A stretch of DNA of 64,000 nucleotides, taken from positions 30,810,742 through 30,874,741 of the forward strand of contig OZ026603.1 of assembly GCA_964020085.1 (NCBI GenBank), written 5' to 3'. Positions 43,546 to 55,973 of this stretch are shown here, piece by piece. Source of the DNA: Micromussa lordhowensis. Lineage: Eukaryota > Cnidaria > Anthozoa > Scleractinia > Lobophylliidae. Positions within the stretch are counted from its first letter, which is position 1; each line of letters opens with the position of its first letter. The notes under the pieces are model-generated. The model was not told the origin of the DNA. It saw only the letters and a program-made list of their open reading frames with translations, and did not search any database. The translations under genes were made by a program, and so were the position numbers.

Positions 43546-44740
43546 TATTGGCACATATAATTGGCTGTGAGTATTCTAATCGTAACAAACTCGTGCTCCT
43601 TCATAGAAAGGCTATTTCTCTCACTATTCGCTTTGCTGGATGTTAACGAAACCTGGGACCTAGTAGGCTTTGTTCCTTTCGGTCACATGGAACCAAAAAA
43701 GCCGAAGGAGCTCTGGGGACAAGAATGCGCGATATGCGAAATACATGGAACATTTTCCAGTCTCCAGTCTCTCAGCAGCCGAAAACAATAACGGGAAACC
43801 GAATTGCAAATGTTAAGCGCCATCTCGTTCGGTTGGTTTGTTGTTTTTATTATGACAATTGATATTAGCACCCATATACTCAAGCAGACACTTTTCTGTT
43901 TCAGTATCTGATTTCCCCATTACTTTCCTTCTCATCTCCTTCAGCCGATAGTCCTTAAAAAGGATTACACAATAGTATGACATGTTAATTAAACTCTCTT
44001 TTGTTCTGCCTGCAAGTCTGAAAGGTGAAAATTGTGTGCTGTCAAAAATCGTGCCGTCTCACACGCACACAAACTTGTGTTGTGTCACTTGTCCAAGTGA
44101 CACCCGTAGTAGAATCTAATTCGTGTCTTACTCCACTTTCCAATGTTTTCTTCGGATTTTTCTCACTTTTTTGCGTTTATACAGTAAAGCGCAGTTTGGA
44201 GTTTTTAGCTTTCGTGACTGCAGATTTATCAGTGACATCTTTCACGGTAAGCCGGTGCGGCCAGATTTCAAATAATGCCAGGTCGTATACACTCAGGAGT
44301 ACCCATCGGATCCGCTCCGCAGAATATCCGCTCTGCAAACTTATGTCGACCTGGCTGGGAATCTTGGCTATGGTTATAATCTTGCTGGGAAATGTGCTTA
44401 TCGACGGTTAGATAGCTGGGAAAATTTATTTTGTGTGTACTAATAGCTTACGTATCGGTTTTCTAAATCAAATCTGGCTGGAAAATACTTTGAAATGAAA
44501 TTGCTGTGAAGCGTGCTGACTGAAGCGTGCGACCTTATACTTTTAATCTGGCCGCTCCGGAACTTTCGTTTGGAAAAAAATGCTTGCAATTAAAAAAACA
44601 GGCAGTTTTGGTTATTTATTAAAGTTTTATTTGTCAGCAAACAATAGTTGTCTGTTCCGCTGTCATTTACAGTGAACTTGTACTTTACCCTCGACGCCCC
44701 TTTTTCCCATGGTCAGTTCGTTTAACCGCCCGGCTTAGTT

Positions 44741-45003
44741 CAGTCGCAGAAAAGCGCCATCGTATCATACGACCGGTTATCTGGAAATCTCGAAACGATA
44801 TTTGGTTTTAGTAGTACGTTTATTCACAGTTTGCTGCTCCGGTCGCCGAAAAGCTTCATCGTATCATACAACTGGTACGTGTAGTTATTCATATTTGCTG
44901 CCGCGGACGCGCAAAACTGGGATCACTTCAAACGACTGCTTATCTGAAAAAATCTGGAAACGCCGTTATTTGGTACGTGTAGTTTATTCACATTTTGCTG
45001 CTT
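44741..45003 (+). repeat. Three-copy degenerate tandem repeat, about 100-bp unit
   Basis: Units share CATCGTATCATAC, GGTACGTGTAGTTTATTCAC and TTTGCTGCT blocks. The middle unit has lost about 35 nt. The repeat lies 140 nt before the terminal inverted repeat of the satellite element. Confidence 0.65.
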
Positions 45004-45143
45004 ATAGTAGCCATTTGCTTCTTAAACATTGTTCAGGATTGTTATCCTCATCTATTTTTTTGTGTCTGTCCTAATGAAGCGTGGTCAGAGAGAATTTGCG
45101 AAACGTTGTTGGAGTGGTTGGCCGTCACAGACATCAGGACTTT

Positions 45144-45346
45144 GTGTAAAATGAGGTGACTAGCCTACACGACTCCTACGGTTCGTGACATTTGTACATT
45201 TGCCGTTCTTTGTTCGGTCTCTCGACCTTTTTGTTGCTTCACTCGTGTTTATGAAGGGGACTTCATGTTGTGTTATAGAGAGGAATTTTTAGTAGAACTG
45301 AGCCGTTTGACTGAGCTATAGCAAATTGAGAGGTCATTGCGGTCTG
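45144..45346 (+). repeat. Left 203-bp terminal inverted repeat
   Basis: It begins GTGTAAAATGAGGTGACTAG and ends GAGGTCATTGCGGTCTG. It is an exact inverted match of 45951-46153 as far as I can compare by eye. It occurs once in this orientation, whereas the complementary right repeat occurs four times (starting 45951, 47133, 48315, 49497). Confidence 0.92.
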
Positions 45347-45622
45347 TCTCACATTCTCACAGATGTACGAGTTGCGCTAGCAACTTCAGACGTACACAAG
45401 AAATACCGGCAACTGATGAGATCCACATGGAGGATCGAAACCATGGTCTTGCCTGAACTAAGCCGAACAATGGCATATAGAACACGCAACACAGTCAACA
45501 GACTTGCGCGTAAACAGCTACATTTGAATCATGTGGTGTCAGAACGAACAAAAGGAGGAATAAACCTAAACATCGAGCGCGAGAAACATAAGCTCGATCA
45601 GATATATATGCAAGAAACATAA
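45347..45622 (+). pseudogene. 5'-truncated first copy of the array's 92-aa reading frame
   Basis: The reading frame present in the full units continues here from the second codon. The left TIR has replaced the upstream unit sequence, so the start ATG of the other copies reads CTG (45344-45346). The rest, to the TAA at 45620-45622, matches the intact copies. Confidence 0.6.
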
Positions 45623-46525
45623 GAACGACTCTAGACAAACGTATAGCTTTCTCGAAGTAAAGCTACGGCGTCTCCGAAGAAAAACGTAAGAGGACAAATA
45701 TGATATCCGTGATAAGAATCTACGTACTGTACTTGCATGCAGTTCTAATCAAACAGCCGGGCCCGGCATCACACTATATGATGCAAGTAAGCAACATGTT
45801 CACGGTAAATTTCATATTTTGTCCCTCGAAAGCATATTCTTGGAGACATATCTTGCATTAGAGATGAGCCTAAGCAATGTATAAACACGTGGCAAATTAC
45901 AGAGGTGTCAAACTCTGCAAAGCGACATGCCGATAACAACGGAAACTATGCAGACCGCAATGACCTCTCAATTTGCTATAGCTCAGTCAAACGGCTCAGT
46001 TCTACTAAAAATTCCTCTCTATAACACAACATGAAGTCCCCTTCATAAACACGAGTGAAGCAACAAAAAGGTCGAGAGACCGAACAAAGAACGGCAAATG
46101 TACAAATGTCACGAACCGTAGGAGTCGTGTAGGCTAGTCACCTCATTTTACACTGATATGATTATTATGGACGTGCCCCGTCCTACATCGTGCGAGACAT
46201 ACCAGCACTCAACCGTACGTCAAGGAGCATAAAGCAAGAAACTCGCACTCAACATATAGCATCAACCCCATTTTAAAGGGGGGTTTGCAAAAGAACGTGT
46301 GCATTTATAACCAAAAAGCTCCACACTGCAGATCAGCCAACGAGTGCTTAGAAATCTAGAAAAAAATGCCGTCAAAGAAACACAAAATAACGAGGTCGAG
46401 CTTCAAACTAATAAGGATCGAAAAGTACATTGCGCCATTGGCTAGCTGTTATAGCCAATAGAAATCACGCATTTTCGATCCGCCACAAGGGTACACACCA
46501 CCAAATCTTTGTGCCAAGCCGCAGA

Positions 46526-46804
46526 ATGTCTCACATTCTCACAGATGTACGAGTTGCGCTAGCAACTTCAGACGTACACAAGAAATACCGGCAACTGATG
46601 AGATCCACATGGAGGATCGAAACCATGGTCTTGCCTGAACTAAGCCGAACAATGGCATATAGAACACGCAACACAGTCAACAGACTTGCGCGTAAACAGC
46701 TACATTTGAATCATGTGGTGTCAGAACGAACAAAAGGAGGAATAAACCTAAACATCGAGCGCGAGAAACATAAGCTCGATCAGATATATATGCAAGAAAC
46801 ATAA
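46526..46804 (+). CDS. Hypothetical basic 92-aa protein, array copy 1
   Basis: The reading frame runs from ATG to TAA in the first full 1182-bp unit. The product is strongly basic (many Arg/Lys; MRSTWRIETMVLPELSRTMA and a KHKLDQIYMQET end) with no recognised domain, signal peptide or membrane span. A 31-codon frame (MPSKKHKITRSS start) lies just upstream at 46366-46461 in another frame. Because copies are near identical by recent duplication, conservation of the frame is not evidence of selection; it may be a fragment of a larger transposon protein. Confidence 0.35.
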   Translation: MSHILTDVRVALATSDVHKKYRQLMRSTWRIETMVLPELSRTMAYRTRNTVNRLARKQLHLNHVVSERTKGGINLNIEREKHKLDQIYMQET

Positions 46805-47707
46805 GAACGACTCTAGACAAACGTATAGCTTTCTCGAAGTAAAGCTACGGCGTCTCCGAAGAAAAACGTAAGAGGACAAATATGATATCCGTGATAAGAA
46901 TCTACGTACTGTACTTGCATGCAGTTCTAATCAAACAGCCGGGCCCGGCATCACACTATATGATGCAAGTAAGCAACATGTTCACGGTAAATTTCATATT
47001 TTGTCCCTCGAAAGCATATTCTTGGAGACATATCTTGCATTAGAGATGAGCCTAAGCAATGTATAAACACGTGGCAAATTACAGAGGTGTCAAACTCTGC
47101 AAAGCGACATGCCGATAACAACGGAAACTATGCAGACCGCAATGACCTCTCAATTTGCTATAGCTCAGTCAAACGGCTCAGTTCTACTAAAAATTCCTCT
47201 CTATAACACAACATGAAGTCCCCTTCATAAACACGAGTGAAGCAACAAAAAGGTCGAGAGACCGAACAAAGAACGGCAAATGTACAAATGTCACGAACCG
47301 TAGGAGTCGTGTAGGCTAGTCACCTCATTTTACACTGATATGATTATTATGGACGTGCCCCGTCCTACATCGTGCGAGACATACCAGCACTCAACCGTAC
47401 GTCAAGGAGCATAAAGCAAGAAACTCGCACTCAACATATAGCATCAACCCCATTTTAAAGGGGGGTTTGCAAAAGAACGTGTGCATTTATAACCAAAAAG
47501 CTCCACACTGCAGATCAGCCAACGAGTGCTTAGAAATCTAGAAAAAAATGCCGTCAAAGAAACACAAAATAACGAGGTCGAGCTTCAAACTAATAAGGAT
47601 CGAAAAGTACATTGCGCCATTGGCTAGCTGTTATAGCCAATAGAAATCACGCATTTTCGATCCGCCACAAGGGTACACACCACCAAATCTTTGTGCCAAG
47701 CCGCAGA

Positions 47708-47986
47708 ATGTCTCACATTCTCACAGATGTACGAGTTGCGCTAGCAACTTCAGACGTACACAAGAAATACCGGCAACTGATGAGATCCACATGGAGGATC
47801 GAAACCATGGTCTTGCCTGAACTAAGCCGAACAATGGCATATAGAACACGCAACACAGTCAACAGACTTGCGCGTAAACAGCTACATTTGAATCATGTGG
47901 TGTCAGAACGAACAAAAGGAGGAATAAACCTAAACATCGAGCGCGAGAAACATAAGCTCGATCAGATATATATGCAAGAAACATAA
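47708..47986 (+). CDS. Hypothetical basic 92-aa protein, array copy 2
   Basis: Same product as the copy at 46526-46804, exactly one 1182-bp period later; I saw no residue difference. Equally uncertain as a real gene. Confidence 0.35.
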   Translation: MSHILTDVRVALATSDVHKKYRQLMRSTWRIETMVLPELSRTMAYRTRNTVNRLARKQLHLNHVVSERTKGGINLNIEREKHKLDQIYMQET

Positions 47987-48889
47987 GAACGACTCTAGAC
48001 AAACGTATAGCTTTCTCGAAGTAAAGCTACGGCGTCTCCGAAGAAAAACGTAAGAGGACAAATATGATATCCGTGATAAGAATCTACGTACTGTACTTGC
48101 ATGTAGTTCTAATCAAACAGCCGGGCCCGGCATCACACTATATGATGCAAGTAAGCAACATGTTCACGGTAAATTTCATATTTTGTCCCTCGAAAGCATA
48201 TTCTTGGAGACATATCTTGCATTAGAGATGAGCCTAAGCAATGTATAAACACGTGGCAAATTACAGAGGTGTCAAACTCTGCAAAGCGACATGCCGATAA
48301 CAACGGAAACTATGCAGACCGCAATGACCTCTCAATTTGCTATAGCTCAGTCAAACGGCTCAGTTCTACTAAAAATTCCTCTCTATAACACAACATGAAG
48401 TCCCCTTCATAAACACGAGTGAAGCAACAAAAAGGTCGAGAGACCGAACAAAGAACGGCAAATGTACAAATGTCACGAACCGTAGGAGTCGTGTAGGCTA
48501 GTCACCTCATTTTACACTGATATGATTATTATGGACGTGCCCCGTCCTACATCGTGCGAGACATACCAGCACTCAACCGTACGTCAAGGAGCATAAAGCA
48601 AGAAACTCGCACTCAACATATAGCATCAACCCCATTTTAAAGGGGGGTTTGCAAAAGAACGTGTGCATTTATAACCAAAAAGCTCCACACTGCAGATCAG
48701 CCAACGAGTGCTTAGAAATCTAGAAAAAAATGCCGTCAAAGAAACACAAAATAACGAGGTCGAGCTTCAAACTAATAAGGATCGAAAAGTACATTGCGCC
48801 ATTGGCTAGCTGTTATAGCCAATAGAAATCACGCATTTTCGATCCGCCACAAGGGTACACACCACCAAATCTTTGTGCCAAGCCGCAGA

Positions 48890-49168
48890 ATGTCTCACAT
48901 TCTCACAGATGTACGAGTTGCGCTAGCAACTTCAGACGTACACAAGAAATACCGGCAACTGATGAGATCCACATGGAGGATCGAAACCATGGTCTTGCCT
49001 GAACTAAGCCGAACAATGGCATATAGAACACGCAACACAGTCAACAGACTTGCGCGTAAACAGCTACATTTGAATCATGTGGTGTCAGAACGAACAAAAG
49101 GAGGAATAAACCTAAACATCGAGCGCGAGAAACATAAGCTCGATCAGATATATATGCAAGAAACATAA
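48890..49168 (+). CDS. Hypothetical basic 92-aa protein, array copy 3
   Basis: Third intact copy, one period after the previous one, with an identical predicted product. It is the last before the array ends at its right TIR. Confidence 0.35.
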   Translation: MSHILTDVRVALATSDVHKKYRQLMRSTWRIETMVLPELSRTMAYRTRNTVNRLARKQLHLNHVVSERTKGGINLNIEREKHKLDQIYMQET

Positions 49169-49699
49169 GAACGACTCTAGACAAACGTATAGCTTTCTCG
49201 AAGTAAAGCTACGGCGTCTCCGAAGAAAAACGTAAGAGGACAAATATGATATCCGTGATAAGAATCTACGTACTGTACTTGCATGCAGTTCTAATCAAAC
49301 AGCCGGGCCCGGCATCACACTATATGATGCAAGTAAGCAACATGTTCACGGTAAATTTCATATTTTGTCCCTCGAAAGCATATTCTTGGAGACATATCTT
49401 GCATTAGAGATGAGCCTAAGCAATGTATAAACACGTGGCAAATTACAGAGGTGTCAAACTCTGCAAAGCGACATGCCGATAACAACGGAAACTATGCAGA
49501 CCGCAATGACCTCTCAATTTGCTATAGCTCAGTCAAACGGCTCAGTTCTACTAAAAATTCCTCTCTATAACACAACATGAAGTCCCCTTCATAAACACGA
49601 GTGAAGCAACAAAAAGGTCGAGAGACCGAACAAAGAACGGCAAATGTACAAATGTCACGAACCGTAGGAGTCGTGTAGGCTAGTCACCTCATTTTACAC

Positions 49700-52600
49700 T
49701 CTTCAGTAACAAGATCGTCCAATGACTTTGCCGTTTATGGCAATTGATCTATCCGTCATCGTTAAATATTTATTGTCAAGATTGTCTAATAACTGTGTAA
49801 TTCCTGACAAATGACTGAGTGCATTACCTAGAGCCACCTTAATTTTCTTAAGATGTGAAAATGAAAAAAAAACTGATTAAGGAATACACAGCTGATTATC
49901 GGGCACATGAAATGTCAACAAGCTCATGGTGAATTGAGTAGCTTTGTGTTTGGAAGGACGTTGGGTGTCCTTGGTGACTCTGCAATTGGAGAGTCAAAAT
50001 ACATAAACATTTTTCCCCATCAACGTGACAGTGCTTTGTCGTAGCGGTGGGGCTCGTTTGTGCTTAGGAAGTGCAATCGCCAAACTGTCACACAAATGCC
50101 CAACTTTGAGGCAGTCTCAAGACTGGAAGCCGTCCAGAGAAAACGTACAGGAGGAGACCTTGTTTGAACGTAAATGGTAAGTGGGCTTGTTCTACAGTGT
50201 TGAAATAGCATTTAACTCATAATCAAAGTGTAAATTATGCTCATAGCGGCAAAAATTAGAGGTTGAAGACATAGTGATTTATTCCCAAATATAATCAACA
50301 GAGAATTGGCTGTTGATTATTGGTCTAAAAACAATCTGTTTGCTTTTAATGCAACCCAATGCGCTGGCTGGAGCAGCTTTTCGCATGCCAGTGCCTTGCT
50401 GGTATTTTAAACGTTTATCTTAAATGCTGGCTGGGAAATGAGCAAATTGCCATTTTTCTAGCTGGGTATTGAAAATTCTCAGTTTATCTGGCTGGGAGTT
50501 TTATACAAAAAAATCGGTCTTGCTAGCAGTGAAGAGCGGATATTTTTTTCCCAGGAAAGTTAATTATTAACTGTAATTGACGTGGGAACACATTAAGAGT
50601 GCTTGTGGAGTCATATGTTAAATTTCCAGTTTTAGTGTCGTTGGGTACTCCTGTACACTGAAACATCACTGCCACAATTTAAAGGCGTTTTGTCTTTTTA
50701 CGGTAAATTGCAGCTAATGTAATGTTGATACTTCAGTCCGAAGAATAGACTCCCAAATAGCATGCTTTCATTATCCCAATAAACACCGATTTAACCCGCC
50801 GTGAAGATTGAGGAGAAAGGTCTGCATGACTCGAGAAACATTCTGGAATCAGTGACTAAGAACCCAGTTTAATTTACAAATTTTGATTCGCTGGCTATTA
50901 TCTACACCGAACATTTTGTCTTATAAACTGTACCTCCGAGATTCTTTTTCAATCTCTCAGCCTACTATAGAATAGACTGTTCCACGTATTAACCAAGGAA
51001 CAATGGTTCAGTTTAGCTGGCGTTCTTCGAAACGAAGATCAACACGATCAGTGTTCAAGTCACCTTGCTTATAATTATAAAAGTTAATCTTGTTTCCATT
51101 GTGTACCGTATTTTGTTGTGTACTAAAACAGGGTTTCATGTTTGTCTTTTTCAAAGTAACATTGTTCTGTTGCTATGTGTAAAGGCAGTGATTCCTCTTT
51201 GTTCTTTTTTAGATATGATTTCGCTTTGTTCGTGAGTAGCCAAGCAATTTTTTTTGTCCATTTTACAGAGCATAAGTTTCCAAGAGGTGTTAATTGACTG
51301 CACCTGCAAGGTTACCTCAAAATGGTGGAATAACTGGATTGAGGAAAAGTTCCCCTTTCATGGGATTTCCGCTACACCAGTTGTCCTTTGATACAAAGAG
51401 AAAACACCCAGCGGCGAAAAAGAAACCATTTCGGGTTCTAGCTTGCGAAAATCGCATTTAATCAGTTGCTCAGTTTACCTTTTTTATAAATGCAGTTGTA
51501 AACATTCAATCTTTCCTTGTTATTGCTCTTCTGTTTTTGTTTTTTCAACTGCCTAACGTTTTAATAAATGTCCTGCTACACAGTCCATGTGCTTGTATCC
51601 GATATAGTTTTCGTTTTATCATGTAAATTAATTTTTTTGTGATAAACATGCGGAGCCTAACAACGTTTTCCCATCAGGAACAAGGAAGATTTTATTCTAA
51701 ACTGAAAACTTAAAACGGCAAAGGGGTGTTTGAAATACTCCTCTTAAAAAAACGAAACAAAAACTTTTAAAGACGCTTTTTTTTCATGTGAATTTTAAAA
51801 AAGCGTGTGCAATACAGAGCAACGGCTCGAGTTTACAAAACATGCAGGTATAAAACAACGCACACTTTGGATACGAGCAGCGCAGTCCTTTTTTCCCCTT
51901 AGATGTTCCGTAATGCTAATATGAATACGTCGACATATGGAATTTTTCATTTCGAAACATCTGCCTTCGAAGCATAATATTATAGCCACTCTTTTGTTGT
52001 GCTTTGAAAAGCCGCATTATCAGACCGGAGTACAAAAAAATTGAAATGCTATTTTTCTGTATGTCTTTGTGTTTCTATTCTTTAGGCTCCCTGTTCGGCC
52101 TCATTTTATGGGCAGTTTATACTCGCTTGAACAGCCGCCATTGAAAATTCACTTTCAGGTCTTAACTCACTATAAACACAACCGAAAATGGTGCATTTTT
52201 TTGTTCAAAAAGTCATTAAGTATACTTGATACTCTTGTAATCACACGACATCACTGATCGACGCAAAAATTTCGTTGTTCCCGAATTTTTCGTCGATACA
52301 TGATTAACGAACTAAACAAAAGCGCTATGTTGCTAAACACTCGTTAAGGATTGACACTTGAGTGTCAAGACTGTTAAAAAGTAAGTTTTAATAATTTGTT
52401 GAAATAATGTTAAGGAAACCACTTCCGAGATTTAGATCAACTTAGAAGCAAGTCAACTTCTTGTATTCATGACCGGCTAAATGATGTAGGCAAAATCAAA
52501 GTACAAAAGAAAATTCCGTAGTATCTTCGTGATTATGAATAAATTATCGTTGAATGACACTATTCTACAAGTAATACGCGAGAAAAGGTACGAAATGCTC

Positions 52601-52860
52601 TGTGACTATTGCATTTTATGTCGGCTTGAAGTTTCTTTTTAAACACGCGGTCTAAATTTATTTCGGGGGAGTAAATAATTTGAAAGAGTGTGAGCTTCTG
52701 TTTTATACGTGGGACAGAGTATGAGAAAAGCCATTAAAGCAAGAGCTAAACATACAAAGTACCACCTGCTGAACGCAATTTACACTTGGCTGCTTGGTCA
52801 AATTTTGATCGTTGAAAATTTTCAGGCAACCCACCGCGTTTAGCTTTCGCTTGGCACTTT
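49700..52860. other. Spacer right of the satellite
   Basis: No convincing gene. CTGGCTGGGAA-like motifs recur at about 50360-50500, matching a similar cluster left of the array (44345-44485). Confidence 0.4.
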
Positions 52861-52861
52861 A

Positions 52862-53668
52862 TGCACCAGTCAATGTTAAGCCCCAGGGGAGGGGGGCCGG
52901 GCATACCTCGGGGATTTGTCATTTATCCCTTTCCCGTGGGTGGGGAATAATAAAACATTTGACATAACACAACGTCCCGTGGGTGGGGGAGTTTGACAAA
53001 ATCTCACAAGAGCCTGGAATCTAGTCCGCCATTTTGAAAATATTACCCATCACTACTTGAGGTCGCTGTGTTCGGCCTTTGCCATCTGACTCGTCGCGAA
53101 TCAACTTGACTTCTCGCGGATCGTGTACTGTTGGCTTTATTTGGTTTTAAAATGCCGCTATTCAAAGCTTGGGACGTGAAAAGAGTGAAGAGAAAATCAG
53201 TGGTGGCAACTCACTTCGAAGAATTTGTGACTGGAGGTAAGATTTTGATATGATTGATCACTGGTAGTGTCAATAAAAAATGGCACACTATAAATTTTTC
53301 AAGCAGATTGGTACAGTTTTTGAACGTAAAAGTGGTCCACTGGATTGGGTGTGACAAATGCCAAGCATGGCATCACCAGTTTTGCGTTGGATTCACAGAC
53401 TCTGTATGCGCTGATGATGTTGACTGGAAGTGCAATCACTGCATTGCGGAGGATCTTATGTAGAGGTGGTCACTGAAATAACATAATGTTGGTGGCGAAT
53501 TTGTCTATTTGTTATCTTCAGTTATTGCAATTTCCCCCCAGGGAAGGGATATTTGACACCACCTGTTGCTCCCTGGGTAGGGAATTTGACATGAAAAAGT
53601 GGTAAAATGTCAAATCCCCTGGGGTATGCCCGGCCCCCCCTCCCTGGGGCTTAACAATGACTGGTGCA
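52862..53668. mobile_element. TTA-flanked inverted-repeat element carrying gene fragments
   Basis: Ends TGCACCAGTCAATGTTAAGC at the left and the near-complement at the right (…TTAACAATGACTGGTGCA) form about 60-nt inverted repeats rich in CCCCAGGG and GGGGGGCCGGGCATACC. The flanking trinucleotide TTA on both sides fits the 3-bp target duplication of PIF/Harbinger elements. The interior holds exon-like fragments including a PHD finger; no transposase is present. Confidence 0.65.
53152..53463 (+). pseudogene. PHD-finger gene fragment inside the inverted-repeat element
   Basis: 53152-53236 looks like a first exon: ATG, then MPLFKAWDVKRVKRKSVVAT and a GTAAGA donor at 53237. From 53317 to 53463 an open frame reads WIGCDKCQAWHHQFC and, after a spacer, DWKCNHC, the second half of a PHD zinc finger that reads histone tails in chromatin proteins. 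The acceptors I can find do not join the two parts in frame, and the first Cys pair of the finger is missing. I therefore treat this as a captured or decayed fragment. It could be part of an autonomous transposon protein, since some carry PHD fingers. Confidence 0.5.
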
Positions 53669-53669
53669 T

Positions 53670-55888
53670 TAGTGTTCGAAAATCGTTTTCGTCTTAAATA
53701 CGAGTGAATTTCCCTCAAAGTCGAGATAAAAATTGTTTTTCTCCAATAACGCAAATAACTGTTGAACGACAACCAAGATCAACAACTGTCTGTCACCTTG
53801 ATCCAACTTGCTGATTTGTCTGTGTGTGTAGAATTAACAAAAATATTGAAATGCAGGTAGAGCTAAAGTTTGCCTTCAGAACAGTACTTAACAGGGTCTA
53901 AAAGTGTATAATAGTGGTCTTACTGAGGAGAGCAGAAAAAATATGCCTGCTGTGCAGGGGTGGATAAATACCTTTATTTTCATATCAAGTACCCAGCAAA
54001 AACAACAAACAGCAAATAACCAAGCAAAAAACATGCTAACGGGCAGTCACTTGACTTTGACTAAGTTTACGACACACTCAATCTTTGGGTAGCGAAGAAC
54101 CGCGCACACCTGCCAAAGTCTGTTCTCTAAAAGCTAAAATGCCCGTCACAAACTCACAATTTATTCAGCTTAGAAATGACAGCACCCTTGAACTGAAAGG
54201 TTTGACAAGATGCAAATGGAACACGGTTTTAATTTTGGTATACAGCTAAAATTCAATTTGCAACAGAATATGAACTCACGAACTTGCCTGGGACCGTCGT
54301 GTACGATTTTTTTGCTAAATACGCGGGCTGTTATTTTCTACTCGTCCTTTTATTTTAAATCTCTGTCAACAATCATCTCATGGTGCCCAAAGAGCCGAGT
54401 TATTTATAGCCACAAAAAATAATCATCCACCTAAAAGTTTTACACGGCGCATTGTCTTAATTATATGATGTCTACTGGTGTTCGTGATAAACACAAACCA
54501 TCGTGCTACCATAATTTCTTAAACTGCAGAAACATTTTTGACAGTGCAGTTTGTTTTTGATCGAGTACCTGGCGTTATTTTGGGAGTATTTTAATAACAT
54601 CTCTTCCAATTAACTATAGACCATCTACTCAAAGAGAAAGCGATAACATCCGACGCATAAAAAAATTGACGATTTGAAGATACGATCTTTTCTCGTTGTT
54701 ACAATTTTAAGCCAATGCTTGCACGAAAAACAACGCTTTTAAAATTTTCCATTTTAAACTAAAAAATAGCATTTTCCTTGTTTCATCTCAGTCGGGACCT
54801 AAACGGTACGTAAAAGGTGAACATGTTTTAATAAAAACTATCTAATGAAAAATTGATGAGACTGGCTTTTTACATCTCCACCTCGTGGTATGTTAACTCT
54901 TTTAAGGGAATTGTTTTGCTTTTCTTTTGTTTGGATAAACCACTTTATCGCTTTTGCCGCCTCGAAGATTAAAGAAATAGCATTCTTAATATGTCACAAA
55001 TAATTTCGAGCGTTTATTTTCGTTTAAGAAACAAAATCACCCTATTTATTTTGTGACAATCATGCGTGCGTTTGAAAACTGCTTGAAACCTTGCGGTTGG
55101 GTAAATGGCATATTCCTTAAAAATAATTACGGCTCTAAAAAAAGCTTAAACAAAGCACTGGTAAATTTGCGATGGCCATTTGATAAGACATGTCTGTGTT
55201 CACAGGCAGCTGTTCACATGCCGCAGCCAAACTGCGCCTCCAAAATTTGTGCGAATTCACCTTTTATTTGGATATCAAAATATCAAACACAGCACGCACA
55301 AAGCTCTCCATTGTCGAACTGGCCCCAGTTGCGCAAGAGGAACACTGAAAAAAAAACAAAATCGTGTTTCGTTGTTTAAGTTTAATATATTCTTCAAATA
55401 TTAAATACAGTGCTACAAGTGAGCTTAATGGAAGTAAAATTGCAACTAGAGAAGTAGTATTTTTTAACATTTTATCTGGTCAGAGAAAATGCTAAAATCG
55501 TGGTTCCTTGTTGTGGATTCCTAATTTTTCAACCGATTAAACATCATCTCAAAATTATAGATATTGAAATATTCTGTCAAAATTATACTTGTACGGGAGG
55601 ATCTAACATAAAGTTCAATATTTTGAGTCAGAACATTGGAGAGGTCTTCTTAAAGGTTATAGAAGGTGCGAGCGAGAAAAATACGTTTAAATTATTTCAC
55701 ATGTAACGCGCAAACACAGAAGTCTTAATACATCAAGGCAATGACAGTTGTCGAGCTTCACAGTCAAATTTGACAACCAAAGCAACGTATAGAACTTTCC
55801 AATTCCGATATTGCCAATGTCTTTCGCAATAATTTACAAATTAGTAAAACACTTTTTAAGTGGTGGCAAAATGGAATATCGTCTACAA
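53670..55888. other. Spacer downstream of FAM181
   Basis: AT-rich sequence with several short open frames lacking family resemblance; I see no gene. Confidence 0.4.
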
Positions 55889-55894
55889 TTTATT
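55889..55894 (-). terminator. Poly(A) signal of the FAM181 gene
   Basis: TTTATT on the plus strand is AATAAA on the minus strand, 80 nt after the FAM181 stop codon. Confidence 0.5.
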
Positions 55895-55973
55895 GAAATT
55901 AAATTGTTTCTAGTACACGCGATATGCTAAAAACACTTGTTCCAAGTCCTAGTCGAAAATGTTTCGTTTGATT

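Larger units (their letters stand above)
45144..49699 (+). mobile_element. Long-TIR element expanded into a 1182-bp tandem satellite
   Basis: The structure starts with a 203-bp left terminal inverted repeat (45144-45346). A truncated unit (45347-46153) follows, ending in the exact reverse complement of the left repeat (45951-46153). Then come three full 1182-bp units: 46154-47335, 47336-48517, 48518-49699. Each full unit contains the right repeat at its end. Units appear identical except C to T at 48104 in the second full unit. Flanks show no clear target duplication. TIRs of a few hundred bp suggest a Polinton/Maverick-like or other long-TIR DNA element, but no polymerase, integrase or transposase is seen, so the class stays open. 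Confidence 0.85.

Noticed and set aside
44025..44411. 128-codon open frame left of the satellite
   Set aside because: No ATG-supported start with family similarity; composition looks like repeat-derived sequence.
45144..49699. CRISPR array or prokaryotic insertion
   Set aside because: The 1182-bp period, TIR arrangement and eukaryotic surroundings exclude a CRISPR; it is a transposon-derived satellite.
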